Source: Moesziomyces globuligerus
Lineage: Eukaryota; Basidiomycota; Ustilaginomycetes; Ustilaginales; Ustilaginaceae
Reading direction: 5' to 3'
Assembly (NCBI GenBank): GCA_030849465.1
Contig: JARVLF010000015.1
Location: 2,046,001-2,110,000, forward strand
DNA: 64,000 nucleotides
The notes below the pieces were generated by a model that saw nothing but the letters and a program-made list of their open reading frames with translations, was not told where the DNA came from and did not search any database. Shown piece after piece: positions 21,520 to 32,700 of the stretch. How positions within the stretch are numbered: the first letter of the stretch is position 1; each line of letters begins with the position of its first letter. The position numbers and the translations under genes are program-made.

Positions 21520-22222
21520 GCGCCTTGCGCCCAAAGAGCGAGGGCGCACCTTTGTGACCTGACCTTTGGAATGGAGCAGCAAGGGGTGAATACCATCTGT
21601 CGTCTCCTCATCTTCACTTCTTTCGCTTTTCTTTTTAGCCGGCCGGCTCGCTTGGCGAAGCCTACGCCTGTACACGAACAATCTTTTGTACCTATGATAC
21701 TTTGCGTCGTTGCTTCTTTTCCTATCAACTGTCGTTTCGCGCCTCAAACCGAGCCGTTGTGGACCAACGTGCGGACTGATCGAGTCAGAGGGATCCTGAG
21801 GTTTGTTGATAAGGTTAAGTCGAGTGTCAGTTTGCGCGCGGCGACGTTTGCTTCAACGCTTTTGTTAGGGCCTCGGGCGTGAAACTCACCACATGCTTGC
21901 AGTCTCAGCACGGAGGAGAGCATGGAGATGGTCGTTCCGAGCGGCGGAGTGGTATTGCAATCCCTGCGAATGTGCGGTGGCGAGCGCGTGTATGCTGACA
22001 GGAAGAGCGCGTGTGAAAGTGGAAATCTGGCGATGCCTGCGCCCGTGGCAGGCGGCGGTAACCTGTCGGAGGTGGAGACCTTGCTGCGTTCCCCCGCACA
22101 TCTGCACATCAGATCTGAGTTCTGGAAGCCATGTCTCTGCTGGACAATCGATCGCCACCATCCTTCCATCCTTCCTCGACCGCGTACATCTAAGCCCGCA
22201 CTGCTAACCTCGATCTGTCGCC
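21520..22222. other. Intergenic region between lyase and flavin monooxygenase genes
   Basis: Contains the lyase gene 3' region (T-rich at 21600-21640) and the promoter of the monooxygenase gene. No gene or clear motif seen. Confidence 0.5.
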
Positions 22223-24073
22223 ATGACTTCGTCCTTACCGCCCTGCGAGCAGCCTCAGCTGACGCCCGAGTACCACGATGTGGTGATCGTGGGTGCCGGT
22301 ATCTCGGGCATCTGCATGGCGTGTCAGCTGAAGCGCAAGCTCAACATCCACGACATCAAGATCCTCGAGCGCAGCGAAGATCCCGCAGGTACCTGGACCA
22401 ACAACACCTATCCGGGCTGTGCGTGTGACGTGCCTGCGCCCGTCTACTCGTTCTCGTTTGCGACCAAGGGCGACTGGTCCACCTTCTATCCTCAGCAGAA
22501 GGAGCTCAAGCACTACTTTGGCAAGGTCGCAGCGCAGCACGATCTGCAAAAGAACTTCCACTTCCAGAGCACCGTCACCGAAGCCAGGTACGATCGCGAT
22601 ACGGGTCTGTGGCACATCTGGAGCCAGGACTGGAACAAGGACGGTAGCGATGGCGAGCTGCATCACTTTGTATGCAAGTTCTTCGTCAGTGCCGTCGGCG
22701 GACTATCGCAGCCCAAGCCGTGCGATATCGAGGGCCACGAATCGTTTGCTGGACCCATCTTCCACACGGCCAAGTGGGATCATTCGGTCAACCTGCAGGG
22801 CAAGGATGTGGTGCTGGTTGGCAATGGCTGTTCGGCGACGCAGTGCGTGCCGTACTTGGCCGACAAGTCCAAGACGCTCACGCAGTTTGTGCGGTCCAAG
22901 CACTGGATTGCACCGCATCCGCATAATCCGTTCGACGATCTTCCGGGCTTCAAGTGGCTGGTGCAAAAGTCGATCTTCGTGCGCAAGCTGCAGCGGCTGC
23001 TGATCTGGCTCGTGCTCGAGTCGCACTTTATCCTCATCCTCCAGAACCCGCTCGGACGTCTGTTCCGCTGGAACTGGCGGCGCAAGTGCGAGGCGCACAT
23101 GAAGAAGAACGCGCCCAAGGAGTACTGGCACATGCTGCTGCCCAAGAAGGACGAGCTGATGGTCGGATGCAAGCGCCGCATCATCGACGACGACTACCTC
23201 CCCACCCTCCGCCAGCCGCACGTCAAGGTCGACAATACCAAGATCCAACGCATCGAACCCCACCACGTCGTCACTGCCGATGGACGTCGCATCAAGGCGG
23301 ACGTCATCGTCATGGCGAACGGCTTCGAACCGCATGCGGCAGGCGCACCCATGAAGATCATCGGAACCAACCGTTCGTTGCACGACCACTGGGCCAAGTA
23401 CGGCGAGGGCGGCATGATCGCCTATCGCTCGGCGCTCAACTCGGGCTTCCCCAACATGGGCCAGATCAACGCGGCCAATACGGGCACTGGCAACCAGAGC
23501 CTCATCTTCGCCTCGGAGTGCACGGTCAACTTCCTCCTCGAGGTGGCCAAACCCATCCTCGCCGCTGCACGCCCCGAACAGATCGCCATCGACCACATGC
23601 CCGACACGCCCGCCGACGAGCGCATCCAGCGCGCCAAGATCCCCACGTTCCAGGTCAAGCTCAAGGCCGAGCTCGACGAACAGCACTGGATCGCCAAAGC
23701 CATGTCCAAGCTCGTCTTCACCAGCGGCTGCAAGGTAAGTAACCCGCCGCCTTACTCTTCTTCTTCTGACCACGATGTGGAACCTTTGCTAACAAGATCG
23801 TCTTTCGATTGCGCCGGCGAGTAGAGTTGGTATATCGACGCAAGGAGTGGGAGGGTGACCTCGATGCAGCCCGACTGGCAGGTCAACTTCATGCTGCGCT
23901 CCCACTTCCCCAAGTGGGAGGACTTCACCTACACCGGCCTCAAGAACGGAAGCTACCGCCCGGACACCGTGCCCTTCTGGAAGGTGATTGGCAACAAGCT
24001 CGGGCTGGGCCACGTACCCTACGTCGACCCCAAGGAGACGCCGCAGATCAACCGAAAGGCCATGGACGCCTAG
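22223..24073 (+). CDS. Baeyer-Villiger/FMO-type flavin monooxygenase, two exons
   Basis: Exon 1 is 22223-23734 and exon 2 is 23825-24073, giving 586 residues. The 90-nt intron 23735-23824 starts GTAAGT, carries a GCTAAC branch-like site near 23788 and ends GTAG; it joins FTSGCK to SWYIDARSG in phase 0. Residues 20-32 carry the FAD Rossmann motif GAGISG. Residues 175-186 (FAGPIFHTAKWD) match the Baeyer-Villiger fingerprint FXGXXXHXXXW(P/D). A second GxGxxA nucleotide motif (VGNGCSATQ) for NADPH lies near 195-203. The protein should insert oxygen next to a carbonyl or hydroxylate a heteroatom using NADPH and O2; the substrate is unknown. A hydrophobic stretch near 260-275 (LLIWLVLESHFILILQN) might contact membranes. 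No biosynthetic cluster surrounds it. Confidence 0.9.
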
Positions 24074-24906
24074 TCCTCCCCGCACGCCGTAGCTTCTTTC
24101 GCGATAGCATGATCCGTAGAACCGCTCACGCATACAGAGATTGCTGGTTGTGTGTGAAGCAGCGACATGGGCGGGAACGAGCATGAGGACATGAATGTTA
24201 CGTAAGCATCTTCTGTTCGATCTCACACGTTGAAACCGAGGTGCGAGGTCGGGAGCGGCCGTGGAGGTTGAGGTCACAAGAGCGGTGGGCGGAAATTGTT
24301 CGAATTTCGCGGAGAAGGTGCGGTTGGGTGGGCCGATAAAATCTTTACCACAGCAGGCTGACGACAGCCAACATCGGGGCCAAAAAGAAAAAAAAAAGAG
24401 CGGCTGGAAATGGAGGCCGGTTTCTTGGCTCAGCCCTCGTGTTCTTCCGGCTGGAGCCAAAGTGCCGCCGAGTCTGAGTCTGCGGCCGAAGGAATCGGAA
24501 GTTGGAGATCGTGCGCCTGACCACCAACCCTTTCACCTATCACACACCTCATCCTCGCAGCCTCGCAGCTACATCGACGCATCAACCGGCGCGCATACAT
24601 CCCAGGTCTCATTGGCTTGCGCAGCATCCCACGACAGAGGAGCTCGACTGGACGATCTGGCCACCACACCGCACAACAGCAGCTGCCACCGCATACGCCC
24701 AATTTGCCTTCCGAGTCACCACGGCCAACGGCATCAGCACAGATACCAGCACAGCAGCCGTACATCAGGATTCGCTAGTCGCTGCTCGTTTTGAACGATC
24801 CCAGACTTGCTCGCTTTCGAACCACGCGCATCGAGACTCGCGAAGCCTCGGCGAAAACTCTCAGCACTCGGCAGTTGCCCGCTTTCTCTAGCACGCATCG
24901 CACAGC
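24074..24906. other. Intergenic region between monooxygenase and TIM17 genes
   Basis: No supported gene. A poly-A-rich stretch lies at 24380-24400. The 200 bases before 24907 are the likely TIM17 leader. Confidence 0.5.
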
Positions 24907-25401
24907 ATGTCGCACGCCGACCACACGCGAGACCCATGTCCCTGGGTGATCCTTAACGACTTTGGCGGTGCGTTCGCCATGGGTGCGGTGGGCGGTACGA
25001 TCTGGCACGGCATCAAGGGCGCGCGCAACTCGCCGCGCGGCGAGCGGCTGCCCGGCTCGCTCTCGGCGATCAAGGCGCGCGCGCCCGTGCTCGGCGGCAA
25101 CTTTGGCGTGTGGGGCGGCATGTTTTCGTCGTTCGACTGCGCCGTCAAGGGCATCCGCCAGAAGGAGGATCCGTGGAACGCCATCATCGCAGGCTTCATG
25201 ACCGGCGGCGGCCTCGCCATCCGCTCCGGCCCCAAGACCGCCATCGGCTCCGGCATCATGTGCGGCATCCTCCTCGGCGTCTTTGAAGGCGTAGGCGTCC
25301 TCATGCAGCGCATGATGGCAGAGGGGAATAAACAGGTCGCCCCCGTCATCCCAGACACCCTCCCCGGTTCAGCCCCACCAGCATTGCCAGCATCACAATA
25401 G
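24907..25401 (+). CDS. TIM17: Mitochondrial inner-membrane translocase subunit Tim17
   Basis: Intronless 164-residue protein, near the usual length. The N-terminus ([20 protein letters not shown]) matches the conserved Tim17 start, including the acidic residues before TM1 and the DPCPxxI motif. Four glycine-rich TM segments follow at about 18-36, 60-78, 88-106 and 112-132, with GxxxG-type motifs and the conserved loop [20 protein letters not shown]. It forms the presequence-translocating core of TIM23 in the inner membrane. The C-terminal 30 residues are Pro/Ala-rich and variable. ATG at 24907 is the only reasonable start. It is convergent with SEC5. Confidence 0.96.
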   Translation: MSHADHTRDPCPWVILNDFGGAFAMGAVGGTIWHGIKGARNSPRGERLPGSLSAIKARAPVLGGNFGVWGGMFSSFDCAVKGIRQKEDPWNAIIAGFMTGGGLAIRSGPKTAIGSGIMCGILLGVFEGVGVLMQRMMAEGNKQVAPVIPDTLPGSAPPALPASQ

Positions 25402-25707
25402 ATTCTTCGTACCTCTCTCTTCCTCGATCTCGCTCAAAATGTTGGCCCGCCCAGTCGCATCGACTCTGTCTTGTATCGTTCTCTTCTTCCCCTCCTCGGG
25501 TCGCACGCTCTCATCACCACCACTACTAGGCCTCGCCTTGCCTTTACGCACACCATGTACATGCACGCCAGGCTCGCTTCGAGCAAGCAATGCAGGAAAA
25601 AAAAAACACGCCTCTCTACACGCACCCACGCGCTCGGTCTTGCAATGTCCATTGCAACGGTACGATCATCAATGTTGCTGAAGCCGGGGGCGATGCGAGC
25701 GAGGTTG
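25402..25707. terminator. Convergent 3' region of TIM17 and SEC5
   Basis: About 300 bases hold both 3' ends. A run of ten A residues lies at 25594-25604. No gene seen. Confidence 0.35.
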
Positions 25708-28368
25708 CTACCTGTCCGAGGGCTGCTCCTTTGTGGGTGCGGAACGGTGTTTTCGGAAGCAGAGGAACTCGAGCGCGGTGGCCTTGCGCGTCTGGACGAG
25801 GATCTGCTTTACGCGTTCGAGCTCTGCGTTGAGGCTTTCCTTGTCGCTCTGAGCGCGCGAGTAGTTCTTTGAGATGGTCTCGTAGACGTTTTTGAGTCTC
25901 TCCTCTGCCTGCGGGCTGATGTAGGCCGCCAGTGTCTGGTGGAGGAACTCGATCTCGAGCGTAGCCTGGAGCATGCCACCCATTCCGAACCTGCGGATGC
26001 GCTGGAAGCCTTGGAGCGTGGTGGCGGTGAGATCGTCGACGAGCGTGGTGATGGTGCGGGTGACGAGAGGTTTGGCGATGCTGCGCACGTGCGCGTGCAC
26101 CTCTACGAGCGAGAGCAGCGCCTCGTAGATAAACGGATGCACACCCGACGGCTTGGGGATCGTCGCCCACTCGATGCCCGACTCGAGGATACCGTGCGAG
26201 ACGATGCGCGACAACACCTGCGTCTTGCGCTGCACATAGTCGTTGAACAGGATCCCATCCAGCTGCGTCGCCACTTCGGCGAGCGTGGCCAGGTCGTCGT
26301 CCATCGCGACGGCGTAGGCGTCCGAAAACTGCTTGACCAGCCCGGGCACGACGGTGCGCGTGAGATGCGCGAGGTTGGTCACGCTCAGCAGCACGCGCGT
26401 GTCGAGATCGCGCACGTCGACCGAGCTCCCCGCCTCTCCCGGCACCGCCCGCACCGCCAACGTCGTCCTCGGCTCCAGCGGTCTGAACTCGGCAAAGGCC
26501 AGCTGCACCATGCCGTCGAGAAACGCATAGAGCGCATCGAGAAATGCACCCTTGATGCGCATCGTAAACTCGGCCGCCACCGGCTGGTCAGCAGCTCGGT
26601 TCTTACCGCGCGCTTCGAGCGCCGAGACGGGCGTCGAGGCCGATCGCCCCCCCGCGAGATGGAACGCCTGCCGCGCATTGCCCTTGTGAAAGAGCGCGAT
26701 CGCCCGCAGATGCAACGTCGTCGCCTGCTCGTCCGGATTCAGCGTCCAGTCCTCGAGCAGGTGGAAGAGCTTCGCATCGTCCTGCCACAGCACGCACAGC
26801 ACCTGCACAAAGCAGAAGCGCGCATTCGTCAGCAGCGTCCGCAGCGACCCCGCCGACGCAATCCCCAGCCCGGCCAGGTCGTTGCACGCATCAACCAGAT
26901 GCGCCAGCGTCTCGCGCAGAAAGTGCGCCGCCGTCACCGAGCTCGTACCCCTCGGCACCCACTCGGCCACCTCCGGCAGCGGCTGCCGCGCCAGAATCGA
27001 GACGTCGGTCAGCGAAAAGAGATGCGAGACGAGGCTGATGTACGCATCCAGCGCCTCGACCGCCCACGCCTTGTTCTGCGCCGACACCTTCTCCGCGCCA
27101 ACCGCGGCTCCCGTCGTCCTGGTCTTGGTCTTGGTGAACTTGCCCTCGGCGTGGTTCTTGGCGACGCGCCAGAAGCTCGGCAGCGCACCGACCATGGTCT
27201 CGGAGAGTGCCTTGACCAGGTCGCGGATCGCAAGCCACGTCTCGGCGCCCGTGCACTTGTCGAAGCTCGCCTGCACCTGGCCCGTGAGCCGGAGGCTCTT
27301 CTGGAGGTCTCTGGCGCGGTCGCGTTCGGCGACGCTGCTCGAGGGACGCGCTGCGCTGCGCGTTGCTTCGATCCGGCTGACGCCGGCGTCAAAGGTGCTG
27401 CGCATCAGGCTGCGCAGATGCTGGTGCTGCGCTTCGAGATAGATCGACACGGGATCGTCGGTCGGGTCGAGCTCGAGCAGGATCTCGATGGTGCGTTCCT
27501 GCTCCTCGACGTTGCGCCTCGGTTCGCGCAGCTGTGCCGTCAGCCGACTCTGCATCTCCTTCATCGTCGCCTCGACCGCGTCCCACACCTTTGCGAACAC
27601 GCGCTTCTGCTGCACGTCGCTCCTCGCGCCGCCTGCCGACTCGGGCGGCTTGCTGCCGACGGCGAGCAGCTTGCCCGGCCGACTGTCGAGCAGATACTTG
27701 CCCTTCTTGTAGTCGCGCAGCGCCATGTCGTATCGGCCGAGCTCCACCGACTCGGACAGCGAGCCGGGCAGGTTGAAGAAGAACTTGGAGCGCTCAAAGA
27801 CGCCGAGCGTCGAGCGGAGCTTGATCGTCTTGAGGTTGTTTTCCAGCACGGGCATGAAGACCTGGTCGGCCTTGGCCGAGGCGTTGGCGAGGATCGTGTT
27901 GAGCGAGGCCACGCCGTAGTCGGCCTGCGGCTGGAGCGGGCCTGACTCGGTGTCGCGCATCTCGCGATAGACGCCGTCCGTGGTCGCCTTGACCGCGACG
28001 AAGCGGTCGAAGTTGTCCTCGACCAGCACCTTGAGTGCCTCGGAGCGCTGGTCGATGCTGTTCTTCAGGTGCGAGATGCCGTGCGACAGGTCGGCAAAAG
28101 TCGCATCGGGGTGGATGGTGGAGAGGAACACCTTGGCGTCGAACGCTTTGGACGAGAGTGACGTCTGCGTCTTGACGTCCTTAGGCAGACCGCGGAAGGT
28201 GGCCATCGAGGAGCGCAGGCCGAGCGGGTCGGGCTCGTCCGCAACGGCCGTGGACGAGGCAGCGCCCTTGTCCTCGGCCTCGATTTCGGTGGTGTGCCAT
28301 TGCGAGGGCTCGAGCGACTCGAGGTTGTACGCCTTGAGCAGCTCGGCTTCGTCGAACTGCAGATTCAT
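25708..28368 (-). CDS. SEC5: Exocyst complex subunit Sec5
   Basis: Intronless 886-residue protein starting MNLQFDEAELLKAYNLESLE. The N-terminal third carries the Sec5 domain: residues about 75-210 include KAFDAKVFLSTIHPDATFAD, a heptad-rich stretch (LKNSIDQRSEALKVLVEDNF) and the conserved FERSKFFFNLPGSLSESVEL, followed by YDMALRDYKKGKYLL. The remainder is the helical CorEx rod of exocyst subunits. Fungal Sec5 lacks the Ral-binding TIG domain of animals, and none is seen here. It should tether secretory vesicles at growing tips and septa as part of the octameric exocyst. A 668-codon plus-strand frame inside it is a shadow. It is divergent from the PA28 gene. Confidence 0.93.
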   Translation of the reverse strand: MNLQFDEAELLKAYNLESLEPSQWHTTEIEAEDKGAASSTAVADEPDPLGLRSSMATFRGLPKDVKTQTSLSSKAFDAKVFLSTIHPDATFADLSHGISHLKNSIDQRSEALKVLVEDNFDRFVAVKATTDGVYREMRDTESGPLQPQADYGVASLNTILANASAKADQVFMPVLENNLKTIKLRSTLGVFERSKFFFNLPGSLSESVELGRYDMALRDYKKGKYLLDSRPGKLLAVGSKPPESAGGARSDVQQKRVFAKVWDAVEATMKEMQSRLTAQLREPRRNVEEQERTIEILLELDPTDDPVSIYLEAQHQHLRSLMRSTFDAGVSRIEATRSAARPSSSVAERDRARDLQKSLRLTGQVQASFDKCTGAETWLAIRDLVKALSETMVGALPSFWRVAKNHAEGKFTKTKTRTTGAAVGAEKVSAQNKAWAVEALDAYISLVSHLFSLTDVSILARQPLPEVAEWVPRGTSSVTAAHFLRETLAHLVDACNDLAGLGIASAGSLRTLLTNARFCFVQVLCVLWQDDAKLFHLLEDWTLNPDEQATTLHLRAIALFHKGNARQAFHLAGGRSASTPVSALEARGKNRAADQPVAAEFTMRIKGAFLDALYAFLDGMVQLAFAEFRPLEPRTTLAVRAVPGEAGSSVDVRDLDTRVLLSVTNLAHLTRTVVPGLVKQFSDAYAVAMDDDLATLAEVATQLDGILFNDYVQRKTQVLSRIVSHGILESGIEWATIPKPSGVHPFIYEALLSLVEVHAHVRSIAKPLVTRTITTLVDDLTATTLQGFQRIRRFGMGGMLQATLEIEFLHQTLAAYISPQAEERLKNVYETISKNYSRAQSDKESLNAELERVKQILVQTRKATALEFLCFRKHRSAPTKEQPSDR

Positions 28369-28799
28369 CGTCGTCGTCCGGCCAAGCGTGCCGGAGCAGC
28401 AAGGCTTGCTGGCAGCGGTGAGGTCGGCTACGCCCTAGGGACCATCGGCGAGTGCGTCAGGCCTTCCCGAATCCCTGAAGATTACGTTGTATCGTTCCTG
28501 CTGAAGCGCTTGATCTTCTAGAGGCGTAGCGGGTCAATGGATGCGAAGGATAAGCTGGAGAGGGTCCAAGAGGATACGCGTGAGTGCTCGATGTTGGTCG
28601 GTGCGCTGGACGCTCCGCCTGAATGTGTTACGCCTTTATATTTAACATGTTTGCTCTGTGCGAGCTGGGCCACAAATTTTGCCGCCAAGTGGAGCTTCGG
28701 TGGAGCGCATTGAGAAACGTCATCAGCGCCATAACCTTCTTGACGTTTCCTTCTTCCTGACGTTCCAACCCATTCGCATCCCAGCACGATTCGCCCAGC
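28369..28799. promoter_or_regulatory. Divergent promoter region of SEC5 and PA28-like genes
   Basis: A 431-base spacer. It contains an AT-rich stretch TTTATATTTAA at about 28633-28643 in otherwise GC-rich DNA, which could act as a TATA-like element for either gene. Confidence 0.4.
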
Positions 28800-29588
28800 A
28801 TGTCGGTCGCGGTGAAGCTTCAGGTCGAAAAGGCCACGAGCGACGCGCTCGAATCGTGGCAGAAGAGCATCCGGGACAACGCCGTCAACATCATCCAGAA
28901 GACCCTCCCGGAAAAGATCCTCTCGCTCAACGCCAAGATCGCTGAAATCGACAGCAACAAGGAGCACCTCCTATCCAAGTCGCCCTACTTCGGCTCCGAT
29001 GTCATTGGGACCGACACGAATGTCTATTCTTCCTCATCTCAGGATGCCGCCGATGCTCCATCCAAAAAGCGCAAGACCGCCGATGCGGCGGTCAACGGCG
29101 AATCGACGTCAAAGGATGACTCCGCACACGTGTACACCGGGATCGTCAAGACGCCAGACTACCTCAGAAGAGCGTTTTCTGAGCTGCGTCTCGAGTGGGA
29201 CCAGCTGGTTGAGCTCATGGACGCACTCAAGATGTACATCAACCTGCTGATGCCCCAGATCGAGGACGGCGATACGTTTGGTGTGTCGGTGCAGGAAGAG
29301 GCTCTCAACGAGATCGTCCGCACTCAGGATGCAGCTTACAACCTCCTGGCCACACCGTTCAACTACCACTCCACAAGAGCAGAGCTAGCGGCCAAGCTGG
29401 TCAGGTATCCGGGAGTCGAGGACTTTGCAGAGGCGATCAGGGAACATGACCGAAAGTCGGTCTACCGACTCAAAATGCACCTCACCGACATCCGCAACAT
29501 GTACGCCGTTGTCTGGGACGTCATCTTCAAGAACATCGCCAAGATCAGCAAGCCAAAGTCCGGAAACCAGATGGGCAGCTACAACTGA
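28800..29588 (+). CDS. Proteasome activator PA28/REG-gamma-like subunit
   Basis: Intronless 262-residue protein, close to animal PA28 length (about 250). Residues 1-65 form the first helix (VEKATSDALESWQKSIRDNA) and end at SPYF. A variable insert follows with a nuclear-localisation-like PSKKRKT at 87-93, as in the gamma type. Residues 111-262 are the PA28 core: VKTPDYLRRAFSELRLEWDQ, then the activation loop MPQIEDGDTFGVSVQEE at about 151-167, then long helices to a short C-terminal tail ending GSYN. The protein should form a heptameric ring capping the 20S proteasome in the nucleus and open its gate without ATP. Yeasts S. cerevisiae and S. pombe lack this activator, so its presence is notable. 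It is convergent with the ABCC gene. Confidence 0.93.
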   Translation: MSVAVKLQVEKATSDALESWQKSIRDNAVNIIQKTLPEKILSLNAKIAEIDSNKEHLLSKSPYFGSDVIGTDTNVYSSSSQDAADAPSKKRKTADAAVNGESTSKDDSAHVYTGIVKTPDYLRRAFSELRLEWDQLVELMDALKMYINLLMPQIEDGDTFGVSVQEEALNEIVRTQDAAYNLLATPFNYHSTRAELAAKLVRYPGVEDFAEAIREHDRKSVYRLKMHLTDIRNMYAVVWDVIFKNIAKISKPKSGNQMGSYN

Positions 29589-29795
29589 TCCTGACACCAG
29601 CCCTCACCTCAGACCTTTGTACAACCAATCCGACAAAAGCAATCGCCAGACCGCATCAAGTCCGCCACTGTACTTTTACCCGCATCATACTAGAGTCTCT
29701 GACACCGTCAACCAGTCCAAGTCAATCTTTTCCTTTGTTATGCATTGGGAACTTCTACAGCCGATCCGTGCGATGCGTGTATGGGGGGGGGAAAG

Positions 29796-32700
29796 CTAAT
29801 GGAAAGCGGAGACCTTTGCGTTGCGGACGATCTCGTCGCGCGTGATGTTGCTGCGGACGCACATGGAGTGGAAGATGCCGTCCTCGCGATCGAAGAGGTC
29901 GAGCGGGCTTGCGTACTCGGCGAGCTCGCCCTTGTCAAAGACGGCGATGCGGTCGTACGAGAGGATGGTGCGGAGTCTGTGCGCGATGCAGAGGATGGTG
30001 CGGTTGGCGAACTCCTCGCGGATCGTCTGCTGGATCTTGGCATCCGTCTCGAGATCCACCGAGGCGGTCGCCTCGTCGAGGAGGATGATCTTGGAGTTCT
30101 TGACGAGCGCTCTGGCAAGCGAGACGAGCGAGCGCTGACCGACGGAGAGATTCGCGCCTTCCTCCTCGATGATCGTATCCAGGTTGATGCGCGATACCTG
30201 CCTACCGGGCGTGCTATCGCCCGACACTGCAAGCGCTGCCTTCTCATCGTCGTGCGACGAGGCGGTCTCGCTTCCAGCCTCGGCGACGGGCACGATCGGC
30301 GTCGCCGCACCGTGCGTGTGCGTGTCGTCGCCAATGAGGTAGGCGCGCTTGAGCGCATCGTTGAGCCTCGCATCATCGTAGATGCCGAATGGATCCAGGT
30401 TGGAGCGCAGCGTCCCGCTGAACAGCAACGGCTCCTGCGGCAGGATCGCCAGCTTGCGACGCAGATCCTCCAACCCGATCAGCCCGACATCGACGCCGTC
30501 AATCTCAATCGAGCCCTTGCTGAGCTCGACGAGCCGCAGCAGCGCAGTGAGCAGCGAACTCTTGCCCGCACCCGTGCGACCGACGATGCCCACCTTCTCG
30601 CCGCTGCCGACCTCGAACGAGATGCCCTTGAGCACCGACGGCAGGCCTGGACGGTAGCTGAGCCAGATGTCCTTGAACGAGATGCGGCCCTCCTCGGGCC
30701 ACGACTCGCGCGTCGGGTTGTCCGGGCGCGTCTGCGCCTTCTCCTGCTCGAGCTCCTCGGCGTAGTACAGCAGACGCTCTACTGACGCCGAGTCGTTCTC
30801 CACCTCGGCGATCTGACGCGTCATCCAGGTGAAGGCCTGGGAGACGGTGAGCATGTAGGTGAGTGCGATGCCTGCATTGCCGCCCGTGATCGGCGTCGAG
30901 CTGGCCGTGGTCAGCAGCGCGACGATGAGCACGAGCAGCGCACCGAGCATGTCGAGCCGCACGCCGAGCCAGCGCTGGTTGGTGACGCTGAGGTAGTAAG
31001 CGCGATTCTCGACATCCATGCGCTTCTGGTTCTCGCGGATGAACGTCTCGGTCTCGCGGTACGCGCGGATGGTGGCCAGACCGGACAGCGTCTCGGAAAA
31101 GTGCGAGTAGAGGCTCGATCGCAGGATCGCATCCAGCCGCTTCACCTCGCGCGCAGACGAGCGGTAGAAGACCGCACCGAAGAAGTAGAAGACCAGCACG
31201 CCTGCCACGGCGACGACAAAGTAGTGCGTGAGGATGGTGATCAGGATCACCGCACCCGCCACCGAGGCGAGCGTGTTGGCTGCCATGCGCACCGCATCGG
31301 CGAGCTGGTTGTCCACCACATCGACGTCCTTCGAGAAGCGGTTCATGATACGACCGACGGGCGTCACGTCGAGCCAAGCCATGGGCGCATACACGACGCG
31401 CTGAATCGCCTCGTGGTGCAGACGCTTGCACGCATAGTAACTGAGGAAGCCCATGGCACATCCCATGATAAACGTAAGGATGGTCACCACGATACCCAGC
31501 ATGGCGTAGATGCCCATGTAGAAGCCGATGGGCTTGTCGAACTGGTTCTTCTGCCACCAGATGAGCCAGTACGAGTTGAGGATGTTGGTCGTCTGCATGA
31601 GCACCAGACTGCCCACGCACAGCGGCACCATGTAGACGCCACGGCCGAACTTGAAGTACGACAGGTAGACGTGCATCGAGACGGAGCCCGTGTTGCGCTC
31701 CTCGGCCTGCATGAGGGCGCCGGCTTTGTCACCGGCCTTGCCGCCCGAGAGGTGGTTGCGGTCCACCTTCTTGCCCTTCTTGGCATCGCCGTCGGCGTCC
31801 TCGATGGCTTCCGCCTCGTCCTCCTTCTTCTCTTCTTCGTCCTTCTCCTTCTCGCCGCCAAACTCGAGCACGAGGCGCTGGAAGGGGCCGTTGGCCGTGT
31901 TGAGCTGGTCGTACGTGCCCATCTCGGCGATGTGGCCGTCCTCGAGCGTGATGATGCGGTCGACGTCCGGGAGGAAGTGGAGCGCGTGGGTCACGAGCAG
32001 CACCGTGGTGCCCTTAGCACGCAGACCCATGATGGCGTTGTAGAAGAGCGCCTTGCCGACGTGCGCGTCCACCGCCGAGAGCGGATCGTCGAGACAGACG
32101 ATCTCGGCGTTGTAGTAGAGCGCACGCGCAATGTTGACTCGTTGCTTCTGACCACCGCTGAGGTTGACACCCTTCTCGCCGATCTCGGTGAGGTCGCCGG
32201 CGGGGAGAATAGCCAGATCCGCCTCGAGCTCCGAGACCTTGACCGCCTCCCAGTAGCGCTCCTCGTCGAAGGGCTGGCCGAAGAGGATGTTGTCGCGCAG
32301 CGTCGCGTTCTGAATCCAGGCGCTCTGAGAGCAGTAGGCAACGCGCTCGCTGCCCCACTGCACTGAGCCGTTTGTCTGGCGCATCTCGCCGATGCACGCC
32401 TGGAGGAACGACGACTTGCCCGAGCCGACGGGGCCAACGATGGCGACCAGCTCGCCCTTGGGGATGGTGACGTTGATGTGCGACATGGAGAAAGGCTCTT
32501 GGGTGATCTCTTCGGCCTTTTCGACCGGCTGCGCTTCGGCCACGGTGGGCTCGAGCTTGGCGATATCCATGACGGCTTCGTTGTCGCCATCGGCTGCTGC
32601 GTCGCTCTGCTCTGCGCGGATCTGTTCAAGACGTCGTCCGTTGTCGGTGTTGGGAACCTTTGCCGATACAGGCGCAGGCAGGTCGGGCGCATTGGCTGCA

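Noticed and set aside
18721..21747. A 1008-codon open frame on the minus strand across the whole lyase gene
   Set aside because: It is antisense to a well-supported lyase, has Gly/Val/Ala/Arg-biased composition and no domain; strong third-position G/C bias of the sense gene removes antisense stops.
25939..27945. A 668-codon plus-strand frame inside SEC5
   Set aside because: It lies wholly antisense to conserved Sec5 sequence, is Arg/His-rich and shows no domain.
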